Assembly: GCA_014138725.1 (NCBI GenBank)
Contig: JACJID010000006.1
Location: 556,001-620,000 of the forward strand
Length of the DNA: 64,000 bases
Direction: 5' to 3'
From: Kutzneria viridogrisea
Lineage (GTDB): Bacteria; Actinomycetota; Actinomycetes; Mycobacteriales; Pseudonocardiaceae
The notes under the pieces were generated by a model. It searched no databases. It saw only the letters and a list, made by a program, of their open reading frames with translations, and was not told where the DNA came from. Position numbers and translations under genes: made by a program. Below, piece by piece: positions 60,156 through 64,000 of this stretch (position 1 is its first letter; each line of letters starts with the position of its first letter).

Positions 60156-60616
60156 AGGCTTGCGGTGGTGCAGCGCGGCGCGGGTGATCCCGGACGCAGC
60201 CCGGCGCGTGGCAGGCCCGCAACTCGACCCGCCGCAGGCCGGTCAGCAGCGCGATCGACTCGCCCGCCACGGGGACAGCGCGTTCCTCGCCGTGCTGACC
60301 GGCTCCGGCGCGGTCACCAGAAACTCACCGACACGCGCCAACCGGGGCGTGCGCCGCGGCCCGGTGGCCGCCGGTGAGCAGGGCGTCGCGCAGCCGCCGA
60401 GGTCGACGTGGACCTGCGGCGGCTGCGGAGCGGTCCTGGCCGGGCCACGCGCTGGTGATCGGCAAGGCGGTGATCGGCGTGCACTCCCCGCGGCAGCGCC
60501 GCGTCGTGACCTCGATCGACCCGGGTGGCGGTGTTCCGCCGCATCCGGCAGCGCCTGGACAACCGGCTCGCGTGGAATTGCGGCCCACCCGAGTGCCCAG
60601 ACCGCGTCGGCGCCCC
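60156..60616 (-). pseudogene. Decayed gene, possible CGNR zinc-finger regulator remnant
   Basis: This 461-nt stretch has no intact gene. On the minus strand around 60270-60170 it reads LRRVELRACHAPGCV and then DHPRRA, which resembles the zinc-binding segment of CGNR-type regulators (RxCxxPGCxxxFVxxHPRRxWC) with a short gap and loss of frame just after. Upstream frames give LRDALLTGGH-like text in a different phase. A frameshifted, partly deleted gene is the best explanation, but the match was made by eye only. Confidence 0.35.
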
Positions 60617-61609
60617 CTACGCGGTCTGACCGGAGACCACCAGCACCGCCTTGCCGACCGTGCCGCGGTTCTCCAGCGCCGTGTGCGCCCGCGCCGCCTC
60701 GGCCAGCGGGAAGCGGGTGGTCAGCGGTACCAGCCGTCCCGCGGCGGCCTCCGCCATCGAGCGGGTCTCCAGTTCGCGGACCACACCCGGCTTGCGCATC
60801 CTGGGGCCAAGTCCCCAGGACACGGTGAGCGCCTTGGCCACCAGGTCCTCGGTGCCCAGCTGGGTCGGTGCCCCCGCCGACCAGCCGAACATGACGATCC
60901 GCCCACCAAAACCCAGCAGCCCCAACGCCTTGCGGCCCGGTTCGCCGCCAACCCCGTCCAGCACCAGGGTCACCGACCGGCTGCCCAGCTCGGCGCGGAC
61001 CTGCTCGTCCCAGTCCGCCTGGTTGTAGTCGGCGACGACCTCGGCGCCGAGTTCCTTGACACGGGCCACCTTCTCCGGGCCACCGGCCACGGCGACCACG
61101 GTGGCGCCGAGGTTGCGCAGCGCCTGCACGAACAGGCTGCCCATGCCACCCGCGGCCGAGGTCACCAGCACCACGTCCTCCGGCGTGGCGGCGGCCTCGT
61201 CCAGCACGCCCATGACGGTGCGGCCGGTGCCGATCATCGCCACCGCCGAGGCCTCGTCCAGCCCGTCCGGGATCCCGTGCAGGGACTGGACATTGGCCAC
61301 GGCCAGCTCGGCGTAGCCCGCGCTGGCCGCGCCCAGGTGCGCCACCACGCGGCGGCCCAGCCAGCTCGGGTCCACCCCCTCGCCCAGCGCGTCCACGGCA
61401 CCGGCCACCTCGCGCCCGGGGATCGCGGGCAACTGCTGGGGTGGTAGCGGTCCGCCCTCGATCCCCTTGCGCAGCATGGTGTCCAGCAGGTGCACGCCCG
61501 CCGCGCGCACGCGGATCCGCACCTGTCCCTCGGCGGGCACCGGGTCGGGCACCTCCTCCAGCCGCAGGTTCTCGGCCGGTCCGAACTCGTGCAGTCTGAT
61601 CGCCTTCAT
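60617..61609 (-). CDS. Zinc-independent quinone oxidoreductase (MDR family)
   Basis: A 330-residue NADPH-dependent MDR protein: MKAIRLHEFGPAENLRLEEV start, VLVTSAAGGMGSLFVQALRNLG nucleotide-binding region (split around AAGGMGS), VLDGVGGEPGRKAL. Zinc ligands are absent, as in quinone reductases. The ATG at 61609 lies 7 nt after TACCGT (61622-61617), a leaderless pattern; a longer frame is not needed. No operon partner. Confidence 0.9.
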   Translation of the reverse strand: MKAIRLHEFGPAENLRLEEVPDPVPAEGQVRIRVRAAGVHLLDTMLRKGIEGGPLPPQQLPAIPGREVAGAVDALGEGVDPSWLGRRVVAHLGAASAGYAELAVANVQSLHGIPDGLDEASAVAMIGTGRTVMGVLDEAAATPEDVVLVTSAAGGMGSLFVQALRNLGATVVAVAGGPEKVARVKELGAEVVADYNQADWDEQVRAELGSRSVTLVLDGVGGEPGRKALGLLGFGGRIVMFGWSAGAPTQLGTEDLVAKALTVSWGLGPRMRKPGVVRELETRSMAEAAAGRLVPLTTRFPLAEAARAHTALENRGTVGKAVLVVSGQTA

Positions 61610-62011
61610 GCCGCCGACGGTAGGAGTTCGAGTTATGTGGAGGTCAAGGCCGCGCGTGTGATCATCCGTGCGGAGCGTTTCAGATAATGGCCGGCTCGCG
61701 CCGGGTGTCATTGTTTATCGCTGTTGAAGAATCATTGTCACAATGGCAGGTATGTCCGATTGGTGGACATTGCCGTCACGATGGGTCATGATTGGCTACG
61801 GCACCTGTGACCAGCGGCTAGAGGGGAACTTTCCCCGTGCTACACGCGGCGCGGCGAACTTCCCTACTTTGGTAGGGAACGCGTCTTCGCTCCGTTCTCC
61901 GGCGCGCTGACGACTGTTAGTGTCTCGCCAACTCGGATACCGAGATGCTCCGGACAAGAAAACTGTCATTCCCCCTGCCCACGTTTTCACGTCTTCCCTG
62001 AGGGAGTCATC
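61610..62011. promoter_or_regulatory. Palindrome-rich control region before S53 peptidase 2
   Basis: This 402-nt non-coding stretch is lower in GC. It has CATTGTCACAATG (61733-61745), ATGTCC-N7-GGACAT (61752-61770), GGGGAA-CT-TTCCCC (61823-61836) and TTCCCTAC-TTTG-GTAGGGAA (61860-61879), each a close or perfect inverted repeat. They suggest binding of one or more dimeric regulators near the peptidase promoter. No small gene was recognised. Confidence 0.55.
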
Positions 62012-64000
62012 GTGAGGTCAAGCCGTCGCGCCTCCGTGGCGCTGCTGGTGGCCGTGCCACTGGTGGTCGGCGCCGGGAGCGCCGCAGCCTGGGCCCAGCC
62101 CGAGGCCGCGCACCCCGTCGCACTGGCCAACAGCTCCGCGCCCGGCCTGCAGTACGCCACCAAGACCGGCTCGGTCCAGCAGGACAAGCAGGTGCAGGTG
62201 GCCGTCTCGCTGAAGTTGCGCAACGAGTCAGACCTGGACGCCTTCCTGTCCAGAGTCAACGACCCGCACTCCGCGGACTACCGGCACTACCTGAGCCCAG
62301 ACCAGTTCGCCGCCCGCTACGCGCCCACCCAGGCTCAGGTCGACCAGGTGCGCGCGTACCTGGCGAGCAAGGGCCTGACCGTCACCGGCGTGTCCGGCAA
62401 CCGCATGGCCGTGGACGCCAAGGGCAGTGCTTCCGTTGTGCAGCAAGCCTTCGGCACCAACCTGTCGACCTACCACGACAACGAGCTGAACAGGGACTTC
62501 ACCGCCAACGACTCGGCTCCCTCCGTGGACTCCGCGGTCTCGGCGCTGATCTCCGGTGTGTCCGGCCTGAACAACCACTACCAGCGGCACAGTTCGGCGC
62601 AGAAGCTGGCCTCGGCCGCCCCGCACTCGGGCAGCGGCCCCGCGGGCGGCTACACCGCGCAGGAACTGCGCACCGGCTACGGGGTGGACAAGCTGACCGG
62701 CGCGGGCATCGACGGCAAGGGCCAGTCGATCGCCATGCTGGAGTTCTCGCACTTCAGCCAGAGCAACATCAGCAAGTACGACCAGCAGTACGGCACCGGC
62801 TCGCCCACCCCGACCGTGGTCAAGGTCAGCGGTGGCGACAACGACACCGCCGGTGACGGGGTCGGCGAGGTCGAGCTGGACATCGAGGTGGCGCACGCGA
62901 TCGCGCCCAAGGCGGACGTGGCGGTCTACGAGGCCCCCAACTCCGACCAGGGCGAGATCGACATGTGGAACAAGTTCGTGTCCGACAACGTGTCCGTGGT
63001 CTCCTCCAGTTGGGGCCTGTGCGAGCTGGACGACACCCCGGCCACCGAGGACGCGGTGGACAAGGCGGCCAAGCAGGGCGCTGCCCAGGGCCAGACCTTC
63101 CTGTCCGCCGCCGGTGACTCCGGGGCCTACGACTGCTACCACCACAGCGGCACGCAGTCGCCCAACGCCAGCAAGCTCGCGGTGGACTTCCCCGGCTCGG
63201 ACCCGTACGTGACCAGCGTCGGCGGCACCACGCTGAACGAGGGCTCCGGCGGCTCGTACAGCAGCGAGACCGTGTGGAACGAGGGCAGCAGCAAGTGGTC
63301 CGGCGGTGGCGGCGTGTCCAGCAAGTTCGCCCGCCCCTCCTGGCAGACCGGGTCCGGTGTGGACACCAGCGCGCTGCGCCAGGTGCCCGACGTGTCGGCC
63401 AACGCGCAGAACTACTCGATCTACACCGGCGGTTCCTGGGCCAACTACGGCGGCACCAGCGCGGCAACCCCGCTGTGGGCCAGCTTCCTGACCCTGGTCA
63501 ACCAGAAGGCGCTCGCCGCGGGCAAGTCCAAGGTGGGCCAGGTCAACGCCACGCTGTACCAGCTGGGTTCGGGCAGCAGCTACAGCTCGCTGTTCCACGA
63601 CATCACCAGCGGTGACAACCTGTACTACAAGGCGGCGGCCAACTTCGACAAGGCCAGCGGCTGGGGCTCGCCGATCGCCGACCCGCTGGCGACCGCGCTG
63701 TCCGGCGGCACCACCCCGCCCACCGGCGGCCCCTCGGTGACCAGCCCTGGCAACCAGACCAACCTGGTCGGTGACACCGTGTCGGTGACCGTGAAGGCCA
63801 CCGGCGGCACCAGCCCGTACACCTGGTCGGCCAGCGGCCTGCCCGCCGGGCTGTCCATCGCCTCGGGCACCGGCGTGATCAGCGGCAAGCCCACCAACGC
63901 GGGCAGCTCGAACGTCACCGTGACCGCGACCGACGCGGCGGGCAAGGCCAGTTCCGCCTCGTTCACCTGGACCGTCTCCACCACCGGCGGCGCCTGCTCG
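62012..64000 (+). CDS. Secreted S53 peptidase 2, C-terminus outside window
   Basis: At least 663 residues, open at the right edge. Signal peptide (VALLVAVPLVVGAGSAAAWA), propeptide (RYAPTQAQVDQVRAYLASKGL), catalytic domain with Glu/Asp in GEVELDIEVAHAIAPK and the serine in YGGTSAATPLWASF. From about residue 570 a Ig-like putative domain follows (PGNQTNLVGDTVSVTVK, LPAGLSIASGTGVISGKP), then TTGGACS leading to a further, unseen module. It is a paralogue of the enzyme at 37373, but with extra C-terminal domains. GTG 62012 has GAGGGAG. Confidence 0.92.
   Translation, partial: MRSSRRASVALLVAVPLVVGAGSAAAWAQPEAAHPVALANSSAPGLQYATKTGSVQQDKQVQVAVSLKLRNESDLDAFLSRVNDPHSADYRHYLSPDQFAARYAPTQAQVDQVRAYLASKGLTVTGVSGNRMAVDAKGSASVVQQAFGTNLSTYHDNELNRDFTANDSAPSVDSAVSALISGVSGLNNHYQRHSSAQKLASAAPHSGSGPAGGYTAQELRTGYGVDKLTGAGIDGKGQSIAMLEFSHFSQSNISKYDQQYGTGSPTPTVVKVSGGDNDTAGDGVGEVELDIEVAHAIAPKADVAVYEAPNSDQGEIDMWNKFVSDNVSVVSSSWGLCELDDTPATEDAVDKAAKQGAAQGQTFLSAAGDSGAYDCYHHSGTQSPNASKLAVDFPGSDPYVTSVGGTTLNEGSGGSYSSETVWNEGSSKWSGGGGVSSKFARPSWQTGSGVDTSALRQVPDVSANAQNYSIYTGGSWANYGGTSAATPLWASFLTLVNQKALAAGKSKVGQVNATLYQLGSGSSYSSLFHDITSGDNLYYKAAANFDKASGWGSPIADPLATALSGGTTPPTGGPSVTSPGNQTNLVGDTVSVTVKATGGTSPYTWSASGLPAGLSIASGTGVISGKPTNAGSSNVTVTATDAAGKASSASFTWTVSTTGGACS

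Overview
The window is typical high-GC actinobacterial chromosome. Starts are mostly GTG or ATG, genes often overlap by 4 nt (GTGA/ATGA), and TetR regulators, ECF sigma factors and secreted enzymes are common. The order cysO-cysM-(rhomboid)-murI-MBL phosphohydrolase-rph-rdgB matches the Rv1335-Rv1341 block of Mycobacterium tuberculosis. Together with the class III lanthipeptide cluster and the repeat content, this suggests a filamentous actinomycete of the Pseudonocardiaceae type. The genus is an inference and was not tested.

Layout. 1-7.9 kb: the conserved cysteine/cell-wall/RNA-processing block, interrupted by an SMP-30 gene, a GAGTCCCG repeat array and a DUF2231 membrane protein. 7.8-13.7 kb: a TNT-type toxin with its probable immunity protein, an SMR exporter, a serine hydrolase, a Bcp peroxiredoxin, a lipoprotein, two TetR genes and an AlkB-like dioxygenase. 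13.7-14.0 kb: two ~102-bp tandem repeats abutting an unusual class I tRNA with anticodon TAG. 14-19.9 kb: TetR genes, an MFS efflux pump, and a BNR-repeat protein paired with a second MoaD/ThiS-like carrier. A MITE-like hairpin ends this part. 19.9-26.2 kb (minus strand): a complete class III lanthipeptide operon in the order LanKC, precursor, two ABC half-transporters, like ramCSAB. 26.6-41.7 kb: alpha-galactosidase, cupin, dehydrogenase, a GrpB fusion, a flavin monooxygenase with a divergent TetR, an ECF sigma factor next to a repeat array, TatA, an LCP protein, a first S53 peptidase, an HNH protein and a sigma/anti-sigma pair. 41.8-48.5 kb: secreted and lipid-anchored proteins, a degenerate prenyl-synthase-like protein, and a DUF998-transporter-glycosyltransferase operon preceded by a perfect CRP-type site. 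48.6-64 kb: SecA2, a methyltransferase, a STAND regulator, a reductase and FGGY kinase divergent pair, a GH28 enzyme, a nitroreductase with its TetR, a quinone oxidoreductase, and a second S53 peptidase running off the right edge.

Two themes cross the window. First, about seventeen genes on both strands carry TAnnnT-like hexamers 6-8 nt before the start codon, so a leaderless-transcript promoter class appears widespread here. Second, several intergenic regions hold dispersed repeats: GAGTCCCG arrays, GTGTCGG/CCGACAC repeats, and a family of terminators with GTGGCTTTC stems.

The most attractive unit is the lanthipeptide operon. Its 44-residue precursor holds two S-x2-S-x3-C labionin motifs. 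The second reads SGLSLLLC, which resembles the morphogen SapB, and an 18-bp hairpin separates the precursor gene from the exporter genes.
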